Positions 44,844-54,335 are shown, counted from the first letter of the stretch. The stretch: 64,000 nucleotides of DNA from Brenneria goodwinii (GCF_002291445.1 NZ_CP014137.1:620001-684000), one strand, 5' to 3'. The notes: generated by a model from the sequence alone, not told the origin. Made by a program: numbers and translations.

Positions 44844-47240
44844 TTATCCTTTATTGTCTGTTTGGCAGGTCAGCGGACCGATACTCGCCATCATGGTCAG
44901 GTTTTTGGGCAGGGTGAATTCCACCCGGCAGGTCTGACCGTCTTCCTGTTTAAACCGTAAACGGTTAACGGCGCCAAGATTGGAAAAATACGCCAGTCCA
45001 TCGTGGCCGCTGATGGTCGTGGCGCCGCTGACCTCCTCGGTAACCCAGGTGCCGATAGCCAGCGGCTGGCCCTGACTATTACGTAAAGCAATATTGGCGG
45101 AAAGCACCTGATGGATGGGGAAGGTCACGACGATACCGCTGCCTTCCTTGACCGAAATGCGATCTTCTACGCGGGGTGTTTCCACATTGGCGGGAAGCGG
45201 CAGCGGATCGATGGCTACATTGGCCGAGTAGTTGGATGTCACCCAGGGCACCAGCAGATGTCCCCGTCGGTTGGTTACCCCCACCAACTGGTTTTCGTAC
45301 TTGACCGGCACCCCTTCGTAGCCTTCGGTATCGACGATGATGAAGGCATCGTTAATGCGATTGCTGGGAAATAGGCTGCCGTCCATATAGATCAGCGAAC
45401 CGCTGCTTTCCCCCCACTGCGTGGTGTTGCCTTCATTACCGTAGACGCCGCCCTGCAGCAGATTGTAAGGGCCGCGCCAGCTCAGCGAGCCCTGGTGATA
45501 AGGATTTTTCCCCGCGGCGTAAGCCAGGTTCCAGCCGAATCCGCCGTCGGTAGGTGCGGCGCGGGTGACCCCCAAGCGGGGAGCGTAATTGCTGTTCGCG
45601 TCACGCTGCACGCCGGCGTTGATGGTGTCGCTTGAACCAAAGGGAACAACCAGTTGGATCTGCGCGCTGTAGTCATTTTCTCCCAGCGTTTTGTTGAGGG
45701 CGGCGTAGATCGAACTGTTTTTCCACAACTGACGGCTATAAGACAGGTTCAGTAATTTGATGCGCGAACGATCGGACGAGGTGATATCGAAATAGCCGAC
45801 GCCCAGCGTACCGTTTCCCTTGCCGAACAGCTGGGTGCTCAGTGTGGCCTGATTGCTCTCGCGGCTGAGGGGCATATCGCTGTAAATGGTGGTCAGATCG
45901 CGATACGACGGGTTGCGTTTGGCATGTTGCAGGTTCAGCCCGAATAATTGGGCGTAATAGGAATATCCCAGCGTGTATTGCTGGCCGCTGGCGTTTTTTT
46001 CGCTTTGGCTGTACGACGCGCTGACCGTTCCCCAGCGGCCAACGGTAAAATCGGTGCCTGCGCCCGCCAGATACAGATCCTGCATCGCTTCCGCATGGCT
46101 GGAAAGCGTCAGCCAGTTGGTGAGGCCGTAACGATAAATGCCGCTGAAAGCCGGGTTGGAGGAATAGGCCTCATTTCTGAATCCGTAGCCCTGGCGCAGC
46201 GCGCCCACCGATAAGTCGAAATCGCTCAGACCGGCGCGCAGCAGTTCGTTGGAAACATAAAACGGGATGGTGGTGGACACCTGCCGCCCCTGAGCGTCGG
46301 TGGTGATGACCGTCGCTTCGCCGGCGCCGTTGAGATACGGCGTATTGGTTAGCGTGAACGGGCCGGGATTCAGGGTGGTGCTATTGGCCCTATACCCATT
46401 AATAAACAGATCCAGCGTGCTGGGAACCGCTGCCGAGCCGGTATACTGCAACATCGGATAGGTCACGATGTCGGGGCGCAAACCAAAATTGCGGCTGACG
46501 CGCGCGCCGCCCATGCGCACGGAATTGCTCCAGGTCAGCGAGTTGCTGACCAAATCCCCCACCTGATAAGTCAGTACGCGATCGCTGTCGCTGTAGCGCC
46601 AGTAAGTATCGAAGCGTCGATAACCGTCAGGCTGGCCGCCGGTGCCGTTTTCGGTTCTGAAGTTGTAGATGCCGGTGTTGGACAGAATGCCGTAGTCGCT
46701 GAACAGGCGCTGTTCCATTAGGGTATTCAGCGTGTCTGCGCCGCCGGACGGGGCGGAGTAATAGGCGTTATAGTTAAACAGCAATCCCACGCTGCTGCGT
46801 GGTTGGATACGTTCCGAACCGATAGCTCCGCCCTCGACGCTCTGTTCGGGGAGCCAGGAAGGCGGTACGGTCAGTTTTAATCGCTGTTGACTGGGATCGT
46901 ACTCCGCTTTGACGCCAGGCAGTTGATTGACATTAACCTGTCCCCACGTTTTTTTCGGCAATCTGATTTTATTTTCTTCCAGTACCGAGGCATCTACATA
47001 ATAATTTCCATTGCGATAATTAACTGGTACAACGATATTATTACTCTGATCGTTGACGACAAGGGTTAAATAATAAACGGCTTCATCAATTGACGGCCGG
47101 ACTCGCGGCGGCGGCGGCAGATCGGTATATTCTTCCGCATAGGGCGATGCAGAATAAAAAAATAATAGACAGACGGCAGAGGCCAATAATGCGTGAGGCG
47201 CCGCGATGGCATATTTTCTCACGTTAATGACTATCTTCAT
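44844..47240 (-). CDS. outer-membrane usher of an archaic (Csu-type) pilus
   Basis: A 798-residue outer-membrane pore that assembles and secretes pilus subunits. It starts at the ATG at 47240 with aaggat just upstream; the frame reaches a GTG at 47264. A signal peptide (about 1-36) precedes the N-terminal domain (DEAVYYLTLVVND), a beta-barrel (GARVSRNFGLRPDIVTYP, YPMLQYTGSAAVPSTLDLF), plug and C-terminal domains (NIALRNSQGQPLAIGTWV). Size is near the usual 800 or so. It is coupled with the chaperone gene upstream and the tip gene downstream. Confidence 0.93.
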   Translation of the reverse strand: MKIVINVRKYAIAAPHALLASAVCLLFFYSASPYAEEYTDLPPPPRVRPSIDEAVYYLTLVVNDQSNNIVVPVNYRNGNYYVDASVLEENKIRLPKKTWGQVNVNQLPGVKAEYDPSQQRLKLTVPPSWLPEQSVEGGAIGSERIQPRSSVGLLFNYNAYYSAPSGGADTLNTLMEQRLFSDYGILSNTGIYNFRTENGTGGQPDGYRRFDTYWRYSDSDRVLTYQVGDLVSNSLTWSNSVRMGGARVSRNFGLRPDIVTYPMLQYTGSAAVPSTLDLFINGYRANSTTLNPGPFTLTNTPYLNGAGEATVITTDAQGRQVSTTIPFYVSNELLRAGLSDFDLSVGALRQGYGFRNEAYSSNPAFSGIYRYGLTNWLTLSSHAEAMQDLYLAGAGTDFTVGRWGTVSASYSQSEKNASGQQYTLGYSYYAQLFGLNLQHAKRNPSYRDLTTIYSDMPLSRESNQATLSTQLFGKGNGTLGVGYFDITSSDRSRIKLLNLSYSRQLWKNSSIYAALNKTLGENDYSAQIQLVVPFGSSDTINAGVQRDANSNYAPRLGVTRAAPTDGGFGWNLAYAAGKNPYHQGSLSWRGPYNLLQGGVYGNEGNTTQWGESSGSLIYMDGSLFPSNRINDAFIIVDTEGYEGVPVKYENQLVGVTNRRGHLLVPWVTSNYSANVAIDPLPLPANVETPRVEDRISVKEGSGIVVTFPIHQVLSANIALRNSQGQPLAIGTWVTEEVSGATTISGHDGLAYFSNLGAVNRLRFKQEDGQTCRVEFTLPKNLTMMASIGPLTCQTDNKG

Positions 47241-47265
47241 TATATCCTTGCTAATAAAGAGCACG

Positions 47266-48054
47266 TTATTTACGTTTAATCAGAACCGGCTCGGTAATAT
47301 CGGATAAATTGGTAAAAAGCTGCTGGGAACTTCCCGGCACCGCGGTGCCCGCCGGCAGCGGCCAGCGCATTTCCTGTCCGGGTAGGACATAGCCCAGAAA
47401 ACCGCTGGTCATGGTGATTTTGTTGCTGGCGCCGTCCGGCGTTGTCGACCAATACACATTACTGAGCCGGGCGTGAACCCGTCCGTTATTACGCAGGGAA
47501 AGATAGGGTTTCCCCGCGACCGACACGATACTCCAGTACAAATCTGGCCGAATCGGACCATCGATGGCGCGTTTTTTGCCGGGACGCTCCTGCGTCCATA
47601 TGCCTTCGCCGTCAATAAATAACGGCAATAGATAGCGCATTTGAAACTGCAATCCCATTTTCGGCGTCTGCCGATCGCGATAGGGTTCGGCGATCTCGTC
47701 GATAATGATGCGATAGGCGCGTTCGGTATTAGCCGGCGCCGGGGTGGCGCGCATCAGACGAATCATATGGCGCTTGCCGGGATCGAGCGAGGTGAAGGGC
47801 GGCGTGGCGATGACGTCCTGCTGTTCGGCATAGCGGTCCTTAAAATCCACCTGCTTCCAGGCCATAATCCGGATTTGCATTCCCACGGGCGCGCTGCCCT
47901 TGTTTTCCAGCCACAGGGCGGAGGCGTTTTCATCGGACTCGATAACCTGATAAATCGGCCAGACGAGAATATTGCTGGCGGCGAAGCAGCGCGCGGCGCT
48001 GATAGCCACTATCAGCATAACTAATTGAATAAAAATGACTAATTTTTTCTTCAT
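47266..48054 (-). CDS. periplasmic pilus chaperone (Csu-type)
   Basis: A 262-residue PapD-like chaperone with two immunoglobulin-like domains. The signal region spans about 1-26. The N-terminal domain shows ILVWPIYQVIESDENASALWLEN (about 29-51, read in parts) and the C-terminal one WSIVSVAGKPYLSLRNNGRVH. It should cap subunits by donor-strand complementation. It lies between two pilin genes and the usher, all on the same strand with small gaps, as in csu operons. Confidence 0.92.
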   Translation of the reverse strand: MKKKLVIFIQLVMLIVAISAARCFAASNILVWPIYQVIESDENASALWLENKGSAPVGMQIRIMAWKQVDFKDRYAEQQDVIATPPFTSLDPGKRHMIRLMRATPAPANTERAYRIIIDEIAEPYRDRQTPKMGLQFQMRYLLPLFIDGEGIWTQERPGKKRAIDGPIRPDLYWSIVSVAGKPYLSLRNNGRVHARLSNVYWSTTPDGASNKITMTSGFLGYVLPGQEMRWPLPAGTAVPGSSQQLFTNLSDITEPVLIKRK

Positions 48055-48071
48055 GTTTTATTATGCCTATT

Positions 48072-48599
48072 TTAATAGGTCACACTGACGGTTACGCTAT
48101 CGGTATATTCCCCTGCCGGCGGCAGCGGCGCGGCGCCGAAATATCGTGCATACACGGTGTAGGTCTGCGTGGCGGCGGGAAAAGATGAAATGCTCATCGC
48201 CAAATCACCGGTTCCCCATACCTGCGTACGCGACGCGTCGCGATAGAGCTGATACGGCAGCGAACGCGTTCCCGCCGTATTCATGACGTAGCGCCGCGAA
48301 CTGCTTCCGCCGTGCAGCCCATAGTCCAGTTCGATGGACACCGTTATGCCGGGCGTGCAAGTCACGACAATCGATCCGTTGCCCGCCGAACTGGCCACGT
48401 CGACATTGGCGACGGCGGCGCTTTGCGTACCGAAATCGATGTTTCCCAGATCGGATATACTGCTGCCGACGTTATTGCCGAACGCGCATCCTTTCTGAAT
48501 TTCCGCGCCTACGGTAAAGGTGCTGCTCACGGTCAATGCCCCGGCTGGAGCGGCGACCAGTGGCAGCAAAGCGATGAACAGCATTGGTCGGCATGACAT
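48072..48599 (-). CDS. spore coat U domain pilin, minor subunit
   Basis: A 175-residue exported subunit (signal about 1-20, ending APAGA). The spore-coat-U pattern is clear: paired Cys (KGCAFG and VVTCTPG), IDFGTQSAAVANVDV in the middle and a final strand GEYTDSVTVSVTY. It sits 17 bp before the chaperone gene. It is likely a minor or adaptor pilin (CsuA/B or CsuB type), but its exact place in the fibre is not shown by sequence. Confidence 0.88.
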   Translation of the reverse strand: MSCRPMLFIALLPLVAAPAGALTVSSTFTVGAEIQKGCAFGNNVGSSISDLGNIDFGTQSAAVANVDVASSAGNGSIVVTCTPGITVSIELDYGLHGGSSSRRYVMNTAGTRSLPYQLYRDASRTQVWGTGDLAMSISSFPAATQTYTVYARYFGAAPLPPAGEYTDSVTVSVTY

Positions 48600-48738
48600 T
48601 CTGCTTTCCTGTCGTTAATCAAGGGGGGCAGTAATAACGGGGACATCGGGCCGAAAAGGGTGTGGCCGCTCCCACTGCCTGATGGCATAAGGGATAAATT
48701 CGGGCTGCATTCGCGCTTCCTTGTGATTTAACCATCAT

Positions 48739-48770
48739 AAAAAAGGCCAAAACCAAACGGTGATGGCCTT
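48739..48770 (-). terminator. attenuating terminator within the pilus operon
   Basis: On the minus strand the stem aaggcca / tggcctt with a long loop is followed by six T residues, just after the first pilin gene. It would lower expression of the downstream assembly genes relative to the major pilin. Confidence 0.75.
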
Positions 48771-48778
48771 GAACATCA

Positions 48779-49324
48779 CTACCATTCAACGGTGGCGGCA
48801 ACCGTATCGGTATAGGTGCCTGCGGTTGGCGCCAGAATGGTTTGATCCGAAGGCAGAATGCGGGCATGAACGGGAATGGTTTGCGCGCTCCCGGTGGCGG
48901 TGAGAGCAATGCCGGTGGTGTCGTTCAGCGGTATTTCCGTGGTCATATTGGCGTCGGTGTATAAACGATAGGGAATATTGTAGCTGCCCCCGCTTGATGC
49001 CAGCGTTCGTAGCGAGCTGTTGTCGTTTGCCCCTGTACCGATGCGCACGGTTGCGGGCGTGCCGGTTGAACAGATCACCGTTAATCCGCTTCCGGCGGTG
49101 CTGGTCACCTGACCGTCAATATTGGTGGCCAGACTGTCGTGCGTGCCGAAATCGATGGAGCCCCATGTGCTGCCGCTACTGGTGCCGCTGTCCACCGCAC
49201 ATGCCGTGGTAATGGTTAATGTCACTCCGATATTGCCAGTGACCGTTTCACTGTGCGCGACTGAAGCGCCGCCCAGCGCAAACAACGCTACCAGGGGAGG
49301 TAAGAGCGTTTTCTTTGCATTCAT
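48779..49324 (-). CDS. spore coat U domain pilin, probable major subunit
   Basis: A 181-residue exported subunit with signal peptide (about 1-25, ending SVAHSE). It has NIGVTLTITTACAVDSG, IDFGTHDSLATNIDG and the terminal strand GTYTDTVAATVEW of spore-coat-U pilins. As the first gene of the operon, followed by a terminator, it is expected to be made in excess and to form the fibre. It starts at the ATG 49324, preceded by aaaggag. Confidence 0.88.
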   Translation of the reverse strand: MNAKKTLLPPLVALFALGGASVAHSETVTGNIGVTLTITTACAVDSGTSSGSTWGSIDFGTHDSLATNIDGQVTSTAGSGLTVICSTGTPATVRIGTGANDNSSLRTLASSGGSYNIPYRLYTDANMTTEIPLNDTTGIALTATGSAQTIPVHARILPSDQTILAPTAGTYTDTVAATVEW

Positions 49325-50172
49325 ATTAACTCCTTTATATTTAACCGCATTTATTTCACCAGTAATAAGAAACAGGCTGGATAATTCATCGGCATACCTG
49401 TCGTTATTCCCGTCGCTGGTGGCGTATTAACCATTTATTAATAACGATAAAGTTAATCATTATTATGGATGATATTAATCGAATGGCTGAGCCTTCTGTG
49501 TTTTCAGCGTGTTTGGATGTTTTCATGGTGAAAATAAAAAGTACCGCAGGGAGATTAATATGATTATTAATATATTAATCGTAACGTTCCACATAAATAA
49601 TAGTGGCGAATGCTATTTGTAATGCCAATGGTTATTTCTCCGCGCCTGATGATGCAATTATCTATGACGGGATTTTATTTTTATTTATTAAGGATAATTA
49701 GCCTATCAAATTAAAGATAGAAGCAGAATGGATGTTTAACAATGCGTGCATATTGATATGTAATAAAAAAGTTTAAAAGGTAATGATGTTGCTATTTTAT
49801 GTTTTTTTATTCCTTGTTCTTGGGTTTTTGTGGTGTTTTAATCCAAAATGATGATCTTTATCTCTACCTTGGCTAAGGGCGTACGAAAGGAGGAACGGTG
49901 AGCTTGAGATGGCGTTTGAATGTGACCACCGGCTTATCGTAGATTGATTTTGGTGGAAATAACCGGTTCGCTGCAATTTGTCATACCTGACGAGCCCGCG
50001 GAAGGAAGCGAAAACACCCACTTTATTTAGTGATTAAATTTACAACAGGAATCTGTAATAATAACCTCTCGTTGTAAGCTGACATGGTATCAGGCTGGCC
50101 TGTTTTACATATCAACTTATTGATTCGTAATCATTTTGATTACAATGTTTGTCATCAACATAGCGGTGTGAT
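49325..50172. other. long AT-rich region between the pilus operon and sixA
   Basis: About 850 bases where E. coli has fadIJ. It should contain the promoter of the pilus operon. A short plus-strand frame with a strong site (aaggagg before GTG at 49899; MSLRWRLNVTTG) stops early, and in the next frame the text continues LILVEITGSLQFVIPDEPAE to about 50028. This may be the scar of a deleted gene. No family was recognised. Confidence 0.4.
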
Positions 50173-50658
50173 ATGCAAGTTTTGATTATGCGTCATGGTG
50201 ATGCCGTACCTGATGCTGCCAGCGATTCGCTGCGGCCCCTGAGTGCGCGTGGTTATGATGAATCGCAGAAGATGGCGTTTTGGTTGAATAACCAGGGGAT
50301 GAATATCGATCGCATTTTGGTCAGTCCTTACCTGCGCGCGCAGCAAACGTTGGCGGCGATTAGGGATATTTTGCCATTGTCCGTGGAGGACGAATGCCTG
50401 CCGGAGCTAACGCCCGGCGGCAATGCCAAATTAGTCAGCTATTATCTGCAAACGTTGGCAAGAGAAGGGACGGACTCGGTGCTGGTGGTCTCTCACCTGC
50501 CATTGGTCGGCTATCTGGTCGCGGAGTTATGTCCTGCCGAAACGGCGCCCATGTTTGCGACTTCGGCCATTGCCTGCGTCAGCGTCGATGCGCAATCGGG
50601 GCAAGGGGTGTTCGACTGGCAGGTCAGTCCGTCTCAGCTGGCGCGGAAGATTTCATAA
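50173..50658 (+). CDS. sixA: phosphohistidine phosphatase SixA
   Basis: A 161-residue histidine-phosphatase. The catalytic RHG motif is at 7-9 (IMRHGDA) with the second His in VVSHLPLVGYL. In E. coli SixA removes phosphate from histidine phosphocarriers, shown for the NPr protein of the nitrogen PTS. It is the first gene of the conserved block that continues with smrB, prmB and aroC. It precedes the pilus insertion, marking its right edge. Confidence 0.96.
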   Translation: MQVLIMRHGDAVPDAASDSLRPLSARGYDESQKMAFWLNNQGMNIDRILVSPYLRAQQTLAAIRDILPLSVEDECLPELTPGGNAKLVSYYLQTLAREGTDSVLVVSHLPLVGYLVAELCPAETAPMFATSAIACVSVDAQSGQGVFDWQVSPSQLARKIS

Positions 50659-50712
50659 CCAAGGCGCTTCTTGCCAACAGACGGTATTGTCTGGGCGCCG
50701 CCCGGGTTATTT

Positions 50713-51249
50713 TTACGACGGCGCATCCAGGGTGACGAGCACCAGCAACGCGGCATCTCCGCCGAACTCTTTGGGCGCCTGGTGAAACGCCAGTACATCG
50801 GGATGTTGCGCCAGCCACAGCGGCGTCTGCTGTTTCAGAATATGTTTGCCGTGACCGTGCATGACGCAGGCGCAATAGACGTGTTCCCGGCGGCAGGCGG
50901 CCAACAGCGCCCCCAGTTCCTGCTTGGCCTGCAATTGCGTCAGGCCATGCAGATCGAGAAACAGCTCGGGGGAGTAGTCTCCCCGCCGCAGTTTTTTCAA
51001 TTCATAGTGGTTGGCGCCAGGGCGAACGTAACGAGTCGGTCCGTCGCTTTCCAACTGCGGCTGAAATTCGTCTGAAAAATAAAAGCTGGCATCGGCCTGC
51101 TCCTGCAATGCCCGTCTGGGCGGCAACTCGCTGAGTTTGCGGCGTACCGGCTTATGGAGATAGGTATCCTGGCGTAACTTTTTAGTGCCGGAGACTGAAG
51201 CGCGAAAGAGCTGTAATTCTTCGTCATTCAGTGCGTATTTATTCTTCAT
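50713..51249 (-). CDS. smrB: ribosome-rescue endonuclease SmrB
   Basis: A 178-residue Smr-domain protein. The Smr motifs are FLDLHGLTQLQAKQEL (DLHG) and CVMHGHGKHILK (HGxG), followed by a Pro/Ala-containing end. SmrB recognises collided ribosomes and cuts mRNA between them so that rescue can follow. It lies between convergent sixA and divergent prmB exactly as in E. coli. Confidence 0.96.
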   Translation of the reverse strand: MKNKYALNDEELQLFRASVSGTKKLRQDTYLHKPVRRKLSELPPRRALQEQADASFYFSDEFQPQLESDGPTRYVRPGANHYELKKLRRGDYSPELFLDLHGLTQLQAKQELGALLAACRREHVYCACVMHGHGKHILKQQTPLWLAQHPDVLAFHQAPKEFGGDAALLVLVTLDAPS

Positions 51250-51420
51250 TGGTCGTTCACTCTACATCAACATCCCGCCAGTTTACCTTTTCTCTGTTCC
51301 GCCGCTAAATAAAAGTCGGCCTAACCCTTAGCTCTACGGGTTATAACTGCTGATTTGTCGCGGGCTTCATGGCAAACTAGGCGTCAATTTTCCATTCAGA
51401 TGTGTCTGCGGAGGATAACC

Positions 51421-52353
51421 TTGGACAAAATTTTCGTCGACGAGGCCATCAACGATCTTCATACCATACAGGATATGTTGCGTTGGGCTGTCAGTCGGTT
51501 TAACGCAGCCAATGTCTATTATGGTCACGGGACGGATAATCCGTGGGATGAAGCCGTCCAACTGGTTCTGCCCAGCCTGTTTTTACCTCTTGATATTCCA
51601 GAGGATATGTATACCTCCCGTTTAACATCCAGCGAGCGCCATCGCATTGTCGAACGCGTTATTCGCCGGGTAAATGAACGCATCCCGGTCGCCTACCTGA
51701 CCAACAAAGCCTGGTTCTGCGGCCTGGAGTTCTATGTGGATGAGCGGGTGCTGGTGCCGCGTTCGCCTATCGGCGAATTAATCGGTAATTACTTCGGTGA
51801 ATTGCTGCCAAAAGCGCCCGGGCATATTCTGGATATGTGCACCGGCAGCGGCTGTATTGCGATTGCCTGCGCCCAGGCTTTTCCGCAAGCGGAAGTCGAC
51901 GCGGTGGACATCTCTACGGATGTGCTGACCGTGACCGAACAGAACATACAGCAACACGGCATGGAACATTGCGTTACGCCCATCCGTTCCGATCTGTTTC
52001 GCGACTTGCCCGCGATCCAGTACGACCTGATCGTGACCAATCCGCCTTATGTCGATGAAGAAGACATGTCGGATCTGCCGCAGGAGTTCCGCTATGAGCC
52101 AGAATTAGGGCTGGCGGCAGGGAGCGATGGTCTGAAACTGGTGCGCCGTATTTTGGCTTGTGCGCCGGACTATCTCAGCGATGACGGCGTGCTGATTTGC
52201 GAAGTGGGCAACAGCATGGTGCACCTGATCGATCAATATCCCGATATCCCGTTCACCTGGCTGGAGTTCGACAACGGCGGTGACGGGGTATTTATGTTAA
52301 CCAAATCTCAACTTATTGATTGCCAATCGCATTTCAGCCTATACCGTGACTGA
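51421..52353 (+). CDS. prmB: 50S ribosomal protein L3 glutamine methyltransferase PrmB
   Basis: A 310-residue SAM-dependent N5-glutamine methyltransferase that modifies ribosomal protein L3. The SAM site reads ILDMCTGSGCIAIACA and the catalytic NPPY is in IVTNPPYVDEED. The start is TTG at 51421: a strong ggagg site lies eight bases upstream and DKIFVDEAINDLHTIQD then matches the E. coli N-terminus. An in-frame start at 51355 would add 22 unrelated residues. aroC follows closely. Confidence 0.97.
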   Translation: MDKIFVDEAINDLHTIQDMLRWAVSRFNAANVYYGHGTDNPWDEAVQLVLPSLFLPLDIPEDMYTSRLTSSERHRIVERVIRRVNERIPVAYLTNKAWFCGLEFYVDERVLVPRSPIGELIGNYFGELLPKAPGHILDMCTGSGCIAIACAQAFPQAEVDAVDISTDVLTVTEQNIQQHGMEHCVTPIRSDLFRDLPAIQYDLIVTNPPYVDEEDMSDLPQEFRYEPELGLAAGSDGLKLVRRILACAPDYLSDDGVLICEVGNSMVHLIDQYPDIPFTWLEFDNGGDGVFMLTKSQLIDCQSHFSLYRD

Positions 52354-52405
52354 TTCGATGCATAAGTTAGAACCACTATTTATACTTATACGCTAAGGAG
52401 CTGTG

Positions 52406-53491
52406 ATGGCAGGAAACAGTATTGGGCAATTTTTCCGCGTCACCACGTTTGGTGAGTCCCACGGAATTGCCCTGGGCTGTGTGGTTGACGGCGTGCCGCC
52501 GGGGATCCCGCTGACGGAAGCCGATCTGCAACACGATCTGGACCGTCGCCGCCCGGGAACGTCCCGTTACACGACTCAGCGCCGCGAACCCGATCAGGTC
52601 CGTATTCTTTCCGGGGTATTTGAAGGCGTTACCACCGGAACCAGCATCGGTTTATTGATCGAAAATACCGATCAGCGCTCGCAGGATTACAGCGCCATTA
52701 AGGATGTTTTCCGTCCGGGTCATGCAGATTACACCTATGAACAAAAATACGGTCTGCGCGATTATCGCGGCGGCGGCCGTTCTTCGGCGCGTGAAACCGC
52801 GATGCGGGTCGCCGCCGGGGCGATAGCGAAAAAATATCTGCAACAGATGCATGGTGTGAAGATCCGCGGCTATCTCTCGCAGATCGGGGATGTGACCTGT
52901 GAGCTGAAAGACTGGAGTCTGGTTGAACAGAATCCCTTTTTCTGCCCGGATGCCGACAAATTGGAGGCATTGGATGAGCTGATGCGGGCGCTGAAGAAAG
53001 AAGGCGATTCCATCGGCGCCAAGGTCAGCGTGGTAGCGGAATCCGTTCCCGCCGGGTTGGGAGAACCGGTGTTTGATCGTCTTGACGCCGATCTGGCACA
53101 CGCCCTGATGAGTATCAATGCGGTGAAAGGGGTGGAGATTGGCGACGGATTTGCGGTCGTGACGAAACGCGGTAGCGAAAACCGCGACGAGATTACCCCG
53201 CAGGGTTTCCAGAGCAACCACGCCGGCGGTATTTTAGGCGGCATCAGCAGCGGCCAGCACATTATTGCTCATCTGGCATTGAAACCGACATCCAGCATCA
53301 TGGTGCCGGGAAGAACCATTAACCGTCAGGGCGAGGCGACGGAAATGGTGACCCGCGGGCGTCACGATCCCTGCGTGGGGATCCGTGCGGTGCCGATTGC
53401 CGAAGCGATGATGGCGATTGTGTTAATGGATCACCTGCTGCGCCAGCGTGCGCAGTGCGGCGATGTTGAAAGTCAGGTTCCCCGCTGGTAA
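52406..53491 (+). CDS. aroC: chorismate synthase
   Basis: A 361-residue FMN-dependent lyase that makes chorismate from EPSP, the last step of the shared aromatic pathway. The protein starts AGNSIGQFFRVTTFGESHG after Met and carries the typical GGRSSARETAMRVAAGA and GRHDPCVGIRAVPI blocks. The ATG at 52406 is used (aaggag upstream); a GTG sits just before it. The mepA gene starts three bases after the stop, so the two are coupled. Confidence 0.98.
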   Translation: MAGNSIGQFFRVTTFGESHGIALGCVVDGVPPGIPLTEADLQHDLDRRRPGTSRYTTQRREPDQVRILSGVFEGVTTGTSIGLLIENTDQRSQDYSAIKDVFRPGHADYTYEQKYGLRDYRGGGRSSARETAMRVAAGAIAKKYLQQMHGVKIRGYLSQIGDVTCELKDWSLVEQNPFFCPDADKLEALDELMRALKKEGDSIGAKVSVVAESVPAGLGEPVFDRLDADLAHALMSINAVKGVEIGDGFAVVTKRGSENRDEITPQGFQSNHAGGILGGISSGQHIIAHLALKPTSSIMVPGRTINRQGEATEMVTRGRHDPCVGIRAVPIAEAMMAIVLMDHLLRQRAQCGDVESQVPRW

Positions 53492-53494
53492 CAC

Positions 53495-54328
53495 ATGATG
53501 AAAAAAGGGTTTATTGGGTTTATCGCATTGGCATGCTGCGCACCGCTATGGGCGAAGACCCCCTGGCAGGAAATCACGCACCCGGTTGCGGGCGCGTCTC
53601 AGGCCATCGGCGGCTTTTCCAACGGTTGCATCATCGGCGCGCAACCGCTGCCGCTGCAGTCGCCGGATTATCAAGTCATGCGCGTCGATCAACGACGTTA
53701 CTATGGCCATCCCGATCTGTTGGCTTTTATTACCCGTCTGAGTTCGGCGGTTAAACGCCGTACGGCCGCCAACGTATTGATTGGCGATATGGGGATGCCG
53801 GCCGGCGGGCGTTTTAGCAGCGGTCATGCCAGCCATCAGTCCGGTCTGGATGTTGATATCTGGCTGCAATTGCCGAAACAGCGCTGGAGTGAGCAACAGC
53901 TTCTTAAGCCGCAGCCTATCGATTTGGTCGCGGGAAATGGCCGCCAGATTAATCCCCGCGTCTGGCAACCCGAAGTGGAGAAACTGGTGAAGCTGGCGGC
54001 GAAAGATAGCGAGGTGACGCGCATTTTCGTTCATCCGGCGATAAAAAAACAACTGTGCGCCGAAGCGGGTCAGGATCGCGACTGGTTACGCAAGGTCCGC
54101 CCGTGGTTCGGCCACCGTGCGCATATGCACGTTCGTCTGCGCTGTCCGGCCGATAGCCTGGAGTGTCAGGAACAGGCGCCGCCGCCCGCAGGCGACGGAT
54201 GCGGAGCCGAGTTAACCAGTTGGTTCCAACCTAAGCAGCCGGGGCAGGAACCGCCAGTCAAAACCTCTCCGCCGCCGTTGCCTCCTTCTTGCCAGGCTTT
54301 GATCGATAGACATTTTGCCGCGGAATAA
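53495..54328 (+). CDS. mepA: penicillin-insensitive murein DD-endopeptidase MepA
   Basis: A 277-residue periplasmic zinc peptidase that cuts D-Ala-DAP cross-links in peptidoglycan. The signal peptide spans about 1-20. Zinc ligands are in GRFSSGHASHQSGLDVDIW and the later HRAHMHVRLRCPADSLEC. The C-terminal Pro-rich end (PPPLPPSCQALIDRHF) matches E. coli MepA. It is part of the aroC-mepA-yfcA-epmC-yfcL run. Confidence 0.97.
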   Translation: MMKKGFIGFIALACCAPLWAKTPWQEITHPVAGASQAIGGFSNGCIIGAQPLPLQSPDYQVMRVDQRRYYGHPDLLAFITRLSSAVKRRTAANVLIGDMGMPAGGRFSSGHASHQSGLDVDIWLQLPKQRWSEQQLLKPQPIDLVAGNGRQINPRVWQPEVEKLVKLAAKDSEVTRIFVHPAIKKQLCAEAGQDRDWLRKVRPWFGHRAHMHVRLRCPADSLECQEQAPPPAGDGCGAELTSWFQPKQPGQEPPVKTSPPPLPPSCQALIDRHFAAE

Positions 54329-54335
54329 ATGAATT

